The notes beneath the pieces are model-generated. The model saw only the letters and a program-made list of their open reading frames with translations, searched no databases and was not told the DNA's origin. 23,028 nucleotides of DNA from CADAWZ01 sp045114665. Lineage in GTDB: Bacteria; Vulcanimicrobiota; CADAWZ01. The position numbers were made by a program, and so were the translations under genes. The DNA lies in contig JBGUKW010000293.1 of NCBI GenBank assembly GCA_045114665.1, positions 1 through 23,028 on the forward strand. Reading direction: 5' to 3'. Shown piece by piece: positions 8,047-15,488 of the stretch (positions are counted from its first letter, which is position 1; every line of letters begins with the position of its first letter).

Positions 8047-8428
8047 AACAAAAGGAGCTTCTGGAGCTGATTTATGTGCCTGTTTGGAAGAAGATATTAC
8101 AATAAATCCGAGTGAATTTAAAGTAATCAAAACAGGAATATCAGTAGAAATTCCAAATGGCTTTGAAATACAGGTAAGACCTCGAAGTGGTTTAGCTTTA
8201 AAATATGGAATTACTGTTTTAAATTCACCTGGTACAATAGACAGTGACTACAGAGGAGAGATAGCTGTAATATTGATAAATCATGGAAAAAAACCATTTA
8301 TAATAAAGAATAAAGATAGAATAGCTCAAATTGTATTGGCGAAAACAGAAAAAGCTAATTTTATCGAAAAAAAAGAACTTACAGAAACTGAAAGAAATAA
8401 AAACGGTTTTGGAAGCACTGGAATATAA
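7994..8428 (+). CDS. dut: dUTP diphosphatase (dUTPase), trimeric type
   Basis: It hydrolyses dUTP to dUMP and pyrophosphate, keeping uracil out of DNA and feeding thymidylate synthesis. The 144-residue length is typical. All five motifs are present: GASGADLCA (motif 1, about 21-29), PRSGLALKYGI (motif 2, 63-73), NSPGTIDSDYRGEI (motif 3, 77-90, catalytic Asp83), DRIAQIVL (motif 4, 108-115) and NGFGSTGI (motif 5, 137-144). The start is fixed by homology, since MNIFIKKLN...IPTY is the normal N-terminus. The gene therefore overlaps the upstream frame by 53 nt. The ribosome binding site is weak, so translation may depend on the upstream gene. Confidence 0.96.
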   Translation: MNIFIKKLNINAEIPTYKTKGASGADLCACLEEDITINPSEFKVIKTGISVEIPNGFEIQVRPRSGLALKYGITVLNSPGTIDSDYRGEIAVILINHGKKPFIIKNKDRIAQIVLAKTEKANFIEKKELTETERNKNGFGSTGI

Positions 8429-8452
8429 TTCAGTCAAATTGGGTATCTAAAA

Positions 8453-10216
8453 ATGGAACAAAAGAAAGATAAAAAAGAAAAAAAGAAAAATAAATTTAAT
8501 TTTACAAGACTTTTGCTGGTATCGGTATTTTCAATACTTGGAGGCATAATTATCTTTATTGCAGTAGGTGGGTATATATACAGTATAACTCCTCCAGGAA
8601 AGACAACTTCTATTTATGATGGTTTCAAAATTTTAATGAAACCTGGTACTACTGCATTTAGTGGAAAAGATACCCTTAACATATTATGTCTGGGACTTGA
8701 TCACAACTACACAGAGCAAGGAATTTTATACACAAAAGGAGCAAGAACAGATACTATATTTGTTCTTTCAATAGATAAAGAAGCCAAATATGTAAACATG
8801 CTCTCTATTCCAAGAGATACTTGGGTTTATATAGATGGTTATGGCTATAATAAAATAAATAGTGCTTATTCATTTGGTGGTCTTGAATTGGCTAAAAAAA
8901 CCATATCTGAATTTTTGGGCATCAAAATTGATCACTACATAATAATAAAAATAAAAGCTGGAACTGAAATTGTCGATGCACTCGATGGGCTTAATATAGA
9001 TGTTGAAAAAGATATGGATTATGATGACAACTGGGGAAATTTACATATTCACCTAAAACAAGGAGAACAAAAATTGACAGGCACTGAAGCTGTCGGATAT
9101 GCTCGTTTTAGACATGATGAAGAAGGCGACTGGGGAAGAATGAGAAGACAGCAACAGGTAATAAATGCACTTGTAAAAGAATTAAAAAAGCCTGAAAATC
9201 TCCTAAAAATAGATAAATTGATAAAAATAGCAAATGCAAATATTGAAACAGATTTAAAGCCTGCTGAAATGCTTGACATCTGTAGATGTTATAAAGATTT
9301 TGACAAAAAAAATATGGCAACAGGAATTATCCATGGATATGATGACACAAATGCTGACGGTCTTTCAATAATAATTCCAGATAACAATGAAAAGATAAGA
9401 CTTGTAAGACAATTACTATTGAGACAAGAAGAAATAATAATACCAAATGGTTGTACTGTAAAAATCTTAAATGGAAGCCAAACAGAAGGGCTTGCCTCTG
9501 AACTTGCAGACTATTTTGAAACCAAAGGATACAAAGTTTCTCGCATTGGAGATGCAGATAAATATGATTATGAAGATTCTGTAATTATTCCAAACAATGC
9601 AAAAAAAGGTTCTATAGAAGAAATAACAAATCTTCTCGGATATATAACAGTTGGACAAAAGCAAGAAGCAGAAAGCAATGAAGATTATACAATCATCATT
9701 GGCAATAAATGGCTGAAATGGAAAGAAGAACATCCAAAAATATTCACAAAAAAAGAAGCAAAAGTTGAAGCCCCACCTGTTGATAACTATCCAAATTATT
9801 ATAATTCAAATAGAAATTATAATAACTACAACAATTATAACAGTGGTTATGAAAAAAATTACACTGAAGTAACACAGCAACCATCCACTTCAACTACAGA
9901 AACTCAACAAAACGATCAATCTCAAAAAACTGAAAATGATTCTACTTCTTCAGATCAACAAAAAGAAAATAATGTAGAAGGTGAACAAAAAGAAAATAAA
10001 CAAGAGGCAACAGACAAACCTATTGAGCAACAAACTCAAGAAAATATCCAACAAAATACAAATACAGAAACTGTTGAGGAAACACCAAAGCCAGAAGTCA
10101 TTAAAATTCCTCATGTTGAAACACCAACTGAACAACCTATACAAACAGATGAGATTCAAAATCAAGAGGTAAAAGGAACGATAATTGAAGTAGAAGAACA
10201 AAGTGTAGAAGAATAA
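8453..10216 (+). CDS. LytR-CpsA-Psr (LCP) family cell-wall polymer ligase with LytR_C domain
   Basis: LCP proteins transfer polyprenyl-linked glycopolymers to peptidoglycan on the outer face of the cytoplasmic membrane. The 587-residue protein has a very basic cytoplasmic N-terminus (KKDKKEKKKNK) and one membrane anchor (about 19-45). The LCP domain covers about 74-245, with GARTDTIFVL (96-105), LSIPRDT (117-123), KINSAYSFGG (134-143) and YARFRHDEEGDWGRMRRQQQVI (216-237), so the Arg/Asp residues that bind the pyrophosphate lipid are present. A LytR_C domain follows (about 332-420, VKILNGSQTEGLASELADYF). The last 150 residues are low-complexity, rich in N, Y, Q, T, E and P, and probably disordered in the wall. 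It ends the operon, 24 nt after dut, at a terminator. Confidence 0.92.
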   Translation: MEQKKDKKEKKKNKFNFTRLLLVSVFSILGGIIIFIAVGGYIYSITPPGKTTSIYDGFKILMKPGTTAFSGKDTLNILCLGLDHNYTEQGILYTKGARTDTIFVLSIDKEAKYVNMLSIPRDTWVYIDGYGYNKINSAYSFGGLELAKKTISEFLGIKIDHYIIIKIKAGTEIVDALDGLNIDVEKDMDYDDNWGNLHIHLKQGEQKLTGTEAVGYARFRHDEEGDWGRMRRQQQVINALVKELKKPENLLKIDKLIKIANANIETDLKPAEMLDICRCYKDFDKKNMATGIIHGYDDTNADGLSIIIPDNNEKIRLVRQLLLRQEEIIIPNGCTVKILNGSQTEGLASELADYFETKGYKVSRIGDADKYDYEDSVIIPNNAKKGSIEEITNLLGYITVGQKQEAESNEDYTIIIGNKWLKWKEEHPKIFTKKEAKVEAPPVDNYPNYYNSNRNYNNYNNYNSGYEKNYTEVTQQPSTSTTETQQNDQSQKTENDSTSSDQQKENNVEGEQKENKQEATDKPIEQQTQENIQQNTNTETVEETPKPEVIKIPHVETPTEQPIQTDEIQNQEVKGTIIEVEEQSVEE

Positions 10217-10222
10217 GTGAAC

Positions 10223-10264
10223 AAAAAAAGTTCTCGATACAAAATTGTACCGAGAACTTTTTTT
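10223..10264. terminator. Bidirectional intrinsic terminator between convergent genes
   Basis: Arms 10223-10240 and 10247-10264 pair over 18 positions with one mismatch around an AAAATT loop. The GC-containing core (GTTCTCG/CGAGAAC) is flanked by A7 on the left and T7 on the right, so the hairpin has a U tract in either direction. It serves the LCP operon from the left and the His-rich protein gene from the right. Confidence 0.9.
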
Positions 10265-10276
10265 ACTCTTTATAAA

Positions 10277-11506
10277 TTAATGATGTGGTGGTCTTGGTCC
10301 GCCCATTGGAGGCTTAGGTCCTCCGCCTATTCCACCTGGTGCTGGATGATGTCCACCCATTGGAGGCTTAGGTCCTCCACCTATTCCACCTGGTGCTGGA
10401 TGATGTATCACAACAGAACCTCCATGATGTGGCATTGGTGGTGGAGGTGCTGGATGATGTACATGACCTCCATGATGATGTGGCATCGGTGGTGGAGGTG
10501 GAGCTGGATGATGAATATGTCCAGGTGAAGGATGATGTATATGTCCTGGTGTACTTGGAGCAGGATTATATACAATAGGTTCATCATCAAATACTGGAGG
10601 TTTTGGATTAGATGTTGGTGGAGGAGTTGGCATTTCAGGTTTATTCTTATCAAGTGCATGTTGAATTGCAGCACCTGCTATTCCACCTGTCAATGCTCCT
10701 AAACCTGCTCCTGCAAGAACTCCTAAAGTTGTATTCAATCCAACATTAACGCCTGTTTCAAATTTGACATTTGGAGTTTGGTATGTTCCCAATTTTTCAA
10801 CACCAAAATCAGGATGGAATGTATGCCAATAGCCATCAACAACTTCATAATCCTGATAATGTTCATTACCATATTCATCTGTTCCTATATATTGACTTTC
10901 TGTATGAGTATCTTCAGTTATAACCTCGTCATATCCCTCTAAAGTCTTATGCTTAATGTCATGAGATTGCCAAGTAACAACTGGTTTGCCGTAATCGGAA
11001 TAAGTCTTTGTAACATCATGCATTACTGGCTGACCATTTTCTATAACTGGATTTTGAACAGTTACATTTTGAAGTCCACTTGGAGATGGACCAGGAGACC
11101 AACTATAATAATCAGAAGGAATTTGTCCCAAATTTTCCTTCATCATATTTGGCTCTTGCCAATCAAGTGTTACAGACTGAATATCATTAGTTGCTTTTAT
11201 CTTGTTTAAAGACATATTATAGGCAGTAATACCGCCAGCAATTCCGCCGACAGTTCCACCGATAACAGCTCCTTTTATAGCTGAAGACTTTTCACTGTCA
11301 GTCATCTTCTTAAAAGGATTGCCTACTTTTTTCTGAAATAAACCCTTTTTTAATTCAGGTTCTTCTTTTTCTGATTTTACCAAAGTATCTTGTGTTTGCA
11401 ATTCTGAAGTAGCATTTTGATTTTGTTCAGCTACTTTTGCAGAATTAGCATTTGACAAAATAGAACTTGCTGTAAAATTTGTTATTGTTGAAGATATAGA
11501 GTTCAT
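10277..11506 (-). CDS. Unrecognised protein with two glycine-zipper segments and a His/Pro/Gly-rich repeat tail
   Basis: I do not recognise this 409-residue protein. Residues 1-60 are polar, Ser/Asn/Gln-rich, without a standard signal peptide. Two glycine-zipper segments with GxxxG spacing (about 78-96, AVIGGTVGGIAGGI; about 252-284, LGALTGGIAGAA) resemble those of small membrane-inserting proteins. Between them is a Tyr/Asp/Glu/His-rich soluble stretch. Residues 320-409 contain 20 histidines in Pro- and Gly-rich sequence (GHIHHP, MPHHHGGHVHHP) and end in two copies of an 18-residue repeat. The tail could bind metal ions such as Ni, Zn or Cu, but this rests on composition only. The start is certain: AGGAGGGG at 11514-11521, seven nt from the ATG. 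It stands alone, convergent with the LCP operon. Confidence 0.8.
   Translation of the reverse strand: MNSISSTITNFTASSILSNANSAKVAEQNQNATSELQTQDTLVKSEKEEPELKKGLFQKKVGNPFKKMTDSEKSSAIKGAVIGGTVGGIAGGITAYNMSLNKIKATNDIQSVTLDWQEPNMMKENLGQIPSDYYSWSPGPSPSGLQNVTVQNPVIENGQPVMHDVTKTYSDYGKPVVTWQSHDIKHKTLEGYDEVITEDTHTESQYIGTDEYGNEHYQDYEVVDGYWHTFHPDFGVEKLGTYQTPNVKFETGVNVGLNTTLGVLAGAGLGALTGGIAGAAIQHALDKNKPEMPTPPPTSNPKPPVFDDEPIVYNPAPSTPGHIHHPSPGHIHHPAPPPPPMPHHHGGHVHHPAPPPPMPHHGGSVVIHHPAPGGIGGGPKPPMGGHHPAPGGIGGGPKPPMGGPRPPHH
10302..10405 (-). repeat. 54-bp tandem coding repeat, two copies
   Basis: Segments 10302-10351 and 10356-10405 are identical over 50 nt except one base (10325 G versus 10379 A), with a 54-nt period. 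Each encodes the 18-residue unit HHPAPGGIGGGPKPPMGG. The near identity, including silent sites, indicates a recent duplication within the tail of the His-rich protein. Confidence 0.9.
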
Positions 11507-11523
11507 AAAATATCCCCTCCTAA

Positions 11524-11538
11524 CCTCCCTAAGGGAGG
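11524..11538 (-). promoter_or_regulatory. Palindrome beside the Shine-Dalgarno of the His-rich protein gene
   Basis: On the coding strand this reads CCTCCCTTAGGGAGG, a perfect 7+1+7 palindrome, two nt before the real ribosome binding site AGGAGGGG. The CCTCC arm can pair with its own GGAGG partner or with the GGAGG of the Shine-Dalgarno sequence. A translational switch is therefore possible but not shown. Confidence 0.4.
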
Positions 11539-11582
11539 AACTATCTTTTATAAAAAAAACCTTCTATTTTAACTCAAATTAT

Positions 11583-11588
11583 ATTATA
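11583..11588 (-). promoter_or_regulatory. Candidate -10 element for the His-rich protein gene
   Basis: The minus strand reads TATAAT here, about 77 nt upstream of the ATG, preceded directly by TG. No convincing -35 element is seen in the very AT-rich flank. Start near 11576 would give a leader of about 70 nt that includes the palindrome at 11524-11538. Confidence 0.35.
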
Positions 11589-11674
11589 CATAAAATTTTA
11601 AAAATTTAAATAGACAAAATGTTAAAATTACAAAGAATTTAAAGATATTTTTTGATTTTCACCTTTTATATAAT

Positions 11675-11812
11675 CTAATTAACAGAACTTGCTCCCAAAG
11701 GTGCTCCTTTTGCTGTTCCATTATAAATTACATTTTTGACACCTAAAAACGCATTATCCCCTATCTCAACAACACTATTTGGAATAATTAAATCAACCTT
11801 CTTAGTTTCTAC
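11675..11812 (-). pseudogene. Remnant C-terminus of a BspA-type leucine-rich-repeat surface protein
   Basis: A 45-codon open stretch on the minus strand ends at TAG 11675-11677 and is closed upstream by TAG at 11813-11815, with no start codon. It encodes VDLIIPNSVVEIGDNAF, then LGVKNVIYNGTAKGAPLGA. This is the last repeat and terminal motif of BspA-like LRR proteins, where IPNSV..IG..AF is followed by NVIYNGTA.GAPWGA. The rest of the gene is missing. The neighbouring ORF's stop codon lies at 11802-11804, inside the fragment in another frame, so it looks like the scar of a deletion or recombination. BspA-like proteins are common in animal-associated anaerobes. Confidence 0.7.
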
Positions 11813-12944
11813 CTACATAAGCCCTAATTTTTCTGAGAATATAAACAGCCTCATCAAGATTTATACCCTTTACCAATATATTTGGCTTATTAGAACTATA
11901 ATCTTCACACAAAGCCAATCCCAAATTATTATTTTTTCTATTGTTATTAAACAAATCTAAATTTACTTCAGTATTTTCCATTATAGCTCTACCAATTTTT
12001 GCCCCAATATTAGCTCTACGTAAAATACGTTTATTGATAACAGTTTCAAAAATTCTAAAAGAAGAAGTATTTTGAATTGATATTACTCTATTGTTCTTAT
12101 TTCCAAAAATTCCCTGTTCTTCTATTTTAACTTGATACTTATTAACAATTATTTTACACTGATTTTTTTTCTCAAAAACAAATTCAGAATCGTCAGCTTT
12201 TAAAATTGTAATATTTTTAAGACCTGTTCCTAAATATTCATTTTCTCTCGGTAAATTCAATATGCGTTTTGCTTCATTCAAAAAAACAACAACAAACAAT
12301 TTTGACAATATACGATAATCAGAAATAAAAAAATCAAATATATCTTTATCTTTTTTCAAATCAGGGAGATGAACTGGTTGCAAAGATTTTAAATAAACAG
12401 AAAAAATCATTAGATTATATCTATTATCACTATCAGATGTAACTACTGAATCCTTTGAAGCTCCATGAAAATCAAGATAAATATCTGAAATATTATCTCT
12501 ATGTATAAAAACTCGACTTTTATTTGTTGTTACCTCAATCCCCTGAGGAGTTATCGTAAAATAAACTTTTGTCTTAAAAAAAGTAAAAATAAAAAGAGAT
12601 GATAATATGGAACCAAAAATCATTAACATAAATAAACAGGTAAATTCTGAATTACTATTAATAATTAACATTATAAAACCCAACATAGCTATAGACCAAA
12701 AAACCACAAACAAATGTGAATTTTCAAGAGTTCTTACAAAACTACTTCCGGAATGATTTGTAAATGTCAATCTATCTTCTTCAACTTTTAAATCAAAATC
12801 ATATTTTTTATCTAAAAGCACATCTTTTAAAAATATTTTTTTGTTATATTCTTTTTTTTGGCTTTCGAATGCGTCTTTAAAACTCTGCCCCATGCTTTGC
12901 AAGCCATCAACTAATCCTTTTCCAATATCATCTAAAATTCCCAT
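11802..12944 (-). CDS. Unknown two-TM protein, possible bacterial PH-like domain
   Basis: The start is set at ATG 12942-12944, with GGAGG at 12950-12954 five nt upstream; the in-frame ATG at 12956 overlaps that site. The 380-residue protein has an amphipathic N-terminus (GILDDIGKGLVDGLQSMGQSF) and two adjacent membrane spans (about 77-97 and 101-122) forming a hairpin. A long cytoplasmic part begins YFTITPQGIEV...RVFIHRDNISDIYLDFHG, which resembles the start of bacterial PH (bPH2) domains. A second similar beta-rich segment follows (about 255-330). I do not recognise a named family. It follows rfbA after a hairpin at 12961-12998 that may end or attenuate read-through. Its end abuts a BspA gene remnant, so the natural C-terminus may have been altered. 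Confidence 0.7.
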   Translation of the reverse strand: MGILDDIGKGLVDGLQSMGQSFKDAFESQKKEYNKKIFLKDVLLDKKYDFDLKVEEDRLTFTNHSGSSFVRTLENSHLFVVFWSIAMLGFIMLIINSNSEFTCLFMLMIFGSILSSLFIFTFFKTKVYFTITPQGIEVTTNKSRVFIHRDNISDIYLDFHGASKDSVVTSDSDNRYNLMIFSVYLKSLQPVHLPDLKKDKDIFDFFISDYRILSKLFVVVFLNEAKRILNLPRENEYLGTGLKNITILKADDSEFVFEKKNQCKIIVNKYQVKIEEQGIFGNKNNRVISIQNTSSFRIFETVINKRILRRANIGAKIGRAIMENTEVNLDLFNNNRKNNNLGLALCEDYSSNKPNILVKGINLDEAVYILRKIRAYVGRN

Positions 12945-12960
12945 TTTTACCTCCATATAT

Positions 12961-12998
12961 AAAAATAGCTTGTAAACAATAATTTTTACAAGCTATTT
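12961..12998 (-). terminator. Hairpin between rfbA and the two-TM protein gene (terminator or attenuator)
   Basis: Arms 12963-12976 and 12985-12998 form a perfect 14-bp stem with an 8-nt loop. On the minus strand it is followed by UUUUUAUAUAU. It lies 13 nt after the rfbA stop, which fits a terminator. It also ends only 6 nt before the Shine-Dalgarno sequence of the next gene, leaving almost no room for a separate promoter. Confidence 0.65.
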
Positions 12999-13011
12999 CA
13001 ACAACATAAAA

Positions 13012-13896
13012 TTAATATAAAATTTTACCTAAAGCCACATTCTTTAAATGAAGTCCATATTCAGAAGAGCCATATTTTTCAGCTGTTTTTAACAAAATTT
13101 CTTTACTAATCCAACCTTCAGTATATGCAATTTCTTCAGGAGCTCCAATTTTTAGTGAAAGTCTTTTTTCAATAACTCTTATATATTCTCCAGCTTCGCT
13201 CAAAGCAGTTATAGTACCAGTATCAAGCCAAGCATAGCCTCTTCCAAGTGTTACAACTTCAACATTGTCTTTTTCAAGATAAATATTGTTTAAATCAGTT
13301 ATTTCAAGCTCGCCTCTTTTGCTTGGTTTTAAGTTTTTTGCATATTCACAAACATGCTCATCATAAAAATAAAGACCAGTAACAGCATAATTTGACTTTG
13401 GATTTTGTGGTTTTTCTTCTAGTGAAATAGCCTTGCCCTTTGAATCAAATTCAACGACCCCAAATCTTTGAGGATCATTTACATGATACCCAAATAAAGT
13501 AGCTCCTTTATCCGATTTACAGGCACTTCTCAATTTTCTTTTTAGACCATCACCATAAAAAATATTGTCGCCCAAAATCATTGCAGATTTATGCCCATCA
13601 ATGAATTCTTCTCCAATTGTAAAAGCCTGTGCCAATCCACTAGGTTTCGGCTGTTCTTTATATTGAATACTTATACCAAAATTTTTGCCGTCTCCCAAAA
13701 GTCTTTCAAAATTAGGAAGATCATGAGGAGTAGAAATAATTAAAATATCCTTTATCCCTGCCAACATCAAAACAGAAAGTGGATAATATATCATTGGCTT
13801 GTCATATACTGGCAAAAGTTGCTTGCTTGTAACAAGTGTCAATGGATAAAGTCTTGTTCCACTTCCACCTGCTAAAATAATACCTTTTCTATCCAT
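13012..13896 (-). CDS. rfbA: Glucose-1-phosphate thymidylyltransferase
   Basis: It makes dTDP-glucose from dTTP and glucose-1-phosphate, the first step toward dTDP-L-rhamnose and related sugars of surface polysaccharides. The 294-residue length matches RfbA/RmlA. Motifs are complete: GIILAGGSGTRLYPLT (5-20), SKQLLPVYDKPMIYYPLS (24-41), ILGDNIFYG (about 107-115), RFGVVEFD, EEKPQNPKSNYAVTGLYFYD (about 160-179) and GRGYAWLDTGT (about 218-228). AGAGGA precedes the ATG. No rfbB, rfbC or rfbD is visible in the window, so the rest of the pathway must be elsewhere. It lies 86 nt downstream of the M23-like gene and could be read with it. Confidence 0.95.
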   Translation of the reverse strand: MDRKGIILAGGSGTRLYPLTLVTSKQLLPVYDKPMIYYPLSVLMLAGIKDILIISTPHDLPNFERLLGDGKNFGISIQYKEQPKPSGLAQAFTIGEEFIDGHKSAMILGDNIFYGDGLKRKLRSACKSDKGATLFGYHVNDPQRFGVVEFDSKGKAISLEEKPQNPKSNYAVTGLYFYDEHVCEYAKNLKPSKRGELEITDLNNIYLEKDNVEVVTLGRGYAWLDTGTITALSEAGEYIRVIEKRLSLKIGAPEEIAYTEGWISKEILLKTAEKYGSSEYGLHLKNVALGKILY

Positions 13897-13982
13897 AATT
13901 CGTCCTCTCTTTAGTCTTTGAGTCAGAAACTAAATAATTTGAATGAATAAATTTTGATATTTTAATTAACACAATGGGTTAA

Positions 13983-15488
13983 TTAATCTTCAGTTTTTAA
14001 CATCAATTCCAATTTCAACCTTTTATATTCTCTCTCCTTAGATTCAGCTAATTTTTTTGACACAGCCCCTTCTTCAAATAACTTTTGATATTTTTCTGCC
14101 TCGTTCTTAGCTTTCTCTAATCTTTCTTTATCTTCATCTTTTATTTTTTTTTCTTTTTTAACATATTTTGGCTCTTTGCCACCATGTTTTAATATAAACT
14201 TCTTCAAATTGTCAGCTTTTTTCTGCTGTTCTAAAAGCCTACTTTGTAAATCTTTTACTTTATTACTTTGAATTTCTTCCTCATTAAGCTGATTTTGAAG
14301 GTCTGTCTTACTTATCAATCCCTTATCATAAATATTTTTACTTTTTTCTGTATCAGCTTTTACAAAAGTCAAAATATCATTTTCAGTATCAAAATATTCC
14401 TGTAGAATTGAAATACTTTCATTTAATCTCAAAAGCTCAGCTTTTTTTGCTTCAACTATCTTTTTATAATCAATTTCAATAGGATAAGAATAATTGCTAA
14501 ATGTAGATAATGAAGGATAAAATCTCACATCAGGTGATATGGCAAGAAGTCCTCTCGTATTTCCAATATCAACAAAATTTCCTTTAGGATCTCTTACCTT
14601 TATATCTACATGATTTACTGCAACTTCACCTACGACCATTCCAGGTTCTATTATTGTTCCTACTTTTACAAGAGGAGTTAAATGCCCATAAGTAACAGAA
14701 TAACCATTTTTCATTGTTACCATTATTCCCCACTCATAATCACTCCAAGGAATAATTGCGGTAACTGTTCCTGCCCAACCTGCAGGAACTCGAAATCCTC
14801 TCAAAAGCCCAATATCATAGCCATAATGATAACCTGGATTTCTCCTATATATAGAAGCATCACGCCAATCACTAAACCACCCAGTAATGACAGCATAGGG
14901 ATCGAGTTGTTTTATTCTTTTTACATAAGCCTCTAAATCAGTCTCTTTACCAGATAATTTTAAAGGTTCTTGCTTTTTGGTCGTTATATCTTGCTTTTTA
15001 GTTGTTGTACCTTGCTTTTTGGTTGTAGTATTTTGCTTTTTAGTTGTTGTATTTTGCTTTTTGGTTGTAGTATTTTGCTTTTTAGTTGTAGTATTTTGCT
15101 TTTTAGTTGTTGTATTTTGCTTTTAAGTTGTTGTATTTTGCTTTTTAGTTGTTGTATTTTGCTTTTTAGTTGTTGTATTTTGCTTTTTGGTTGTTGTATT
15201 TTGCTTTTTGGTTGTTGTATTTTGCTTTTTAGTTGTTGTATTTTGCTTTTTAGTTGTTGTATCTTGCTTTTTGGTCGTTGTATCTTGCTTTTTAGTTGTT
15301 GTATCTTGCTTTTTGGTCGTTGTATTTTGCTTTTTGGTCGTTGTATCTTGCTTTTTGGTCGTTATATCTTGCTTTTTAGTTGTTGTCTGTTTTGTTGTTT
15401 GAGCTAAAATATTTTCACTATTTACAGAAAAAAATAAAAAACAAATAAAAAAATAAAATATCAACAAAAATAATTTATTTTTACTCAT
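13983..15488 (-). pseudogene. M23-like exported protein with TTTKKQ repeat linker, interrupted by one in-frame TAA
   Basis: One frame runs from ATG 15486-15488 to 13983 (501 sense positions) but is cut by TAA at 15123-15125. The start overlaps the upstream stop by 8 nt (ATGAGTAA), implying coupling; an in-frame start at 15533 is less likely. Order: signal peptide (about 1-29); a linker of seven-residue repeats (TTTKKQN/D); an M23-like domain at about 14840-14550 with HYGYD, YGHL and HVD; then a long coiled coil with EEGAVSKK- and KGLISKTD-type turns, as seen in HlyD-like adaptors. M23 enzymes cut peptidoglycan cross-links, but the final HxH is HVD here, so activity is doubtful. As written, translation yields only 121 residues; the second part has no good start (a TTG at 14802-14804 without a convincing site). 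It may be a real nonsense mutation, read-through, or a sequencing or assembly error in the repeat. Confidence 0.75.
14970..15404 (-). repeat. 21-bp tandem repeat array (about 20 copies) coding TTTKKQN/D
   Basis: The plus strand shows about 20 head-to-tail copies of a 21-nt unit of the form ttgctttttagttgttgta, with variation at a few sites (aGt/gGt, tat/atc, gtt/gtc). Each encodes seven residues, T-T-T-K-K-Q-N or -D. The period keeps the reading frame, so copy-number slippage would change linker length only. The copy at about 15121-15141 differs by T to A at 15125, which turns an AAA Lys codon into TAA. The array is a coding linker, not a CRISPR: there are no spacers. Confidence 0.92.

Noticed and set aside
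10217..10528. Plus-strand Trp/Met-rich open frame starting right after the LCP gene
   Set aside because: It is antisense to the His/Pro-rich tail, begins inside the terminator hairpin region and has no ribosome binding site.
13962..13986. 9-bp inverted repeat TTAATTAAC as terminator of the M23-like gene
   Set aside because: The stem is almost all A and T, overlaps the stop codon and has no U tract after it on the minus strand, so it is unlikely to terminate well.
14970..15404. CRISPR array
   Set aside because: The 21-bp units are directly adjacent with no spacers and encode a seven-residue linker in frame.
14970..15407. Plus-strand open frame encoding a Cys/Leu/Phe-rich repetitive protein
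   Set aside because: It is the antisense reading of the 21-bp repeat array. Any 21-nt repeat without stops gives open frames on both strands, and there is no ribosome binding site or promoter. The minus frame has a signal peptide and domains.
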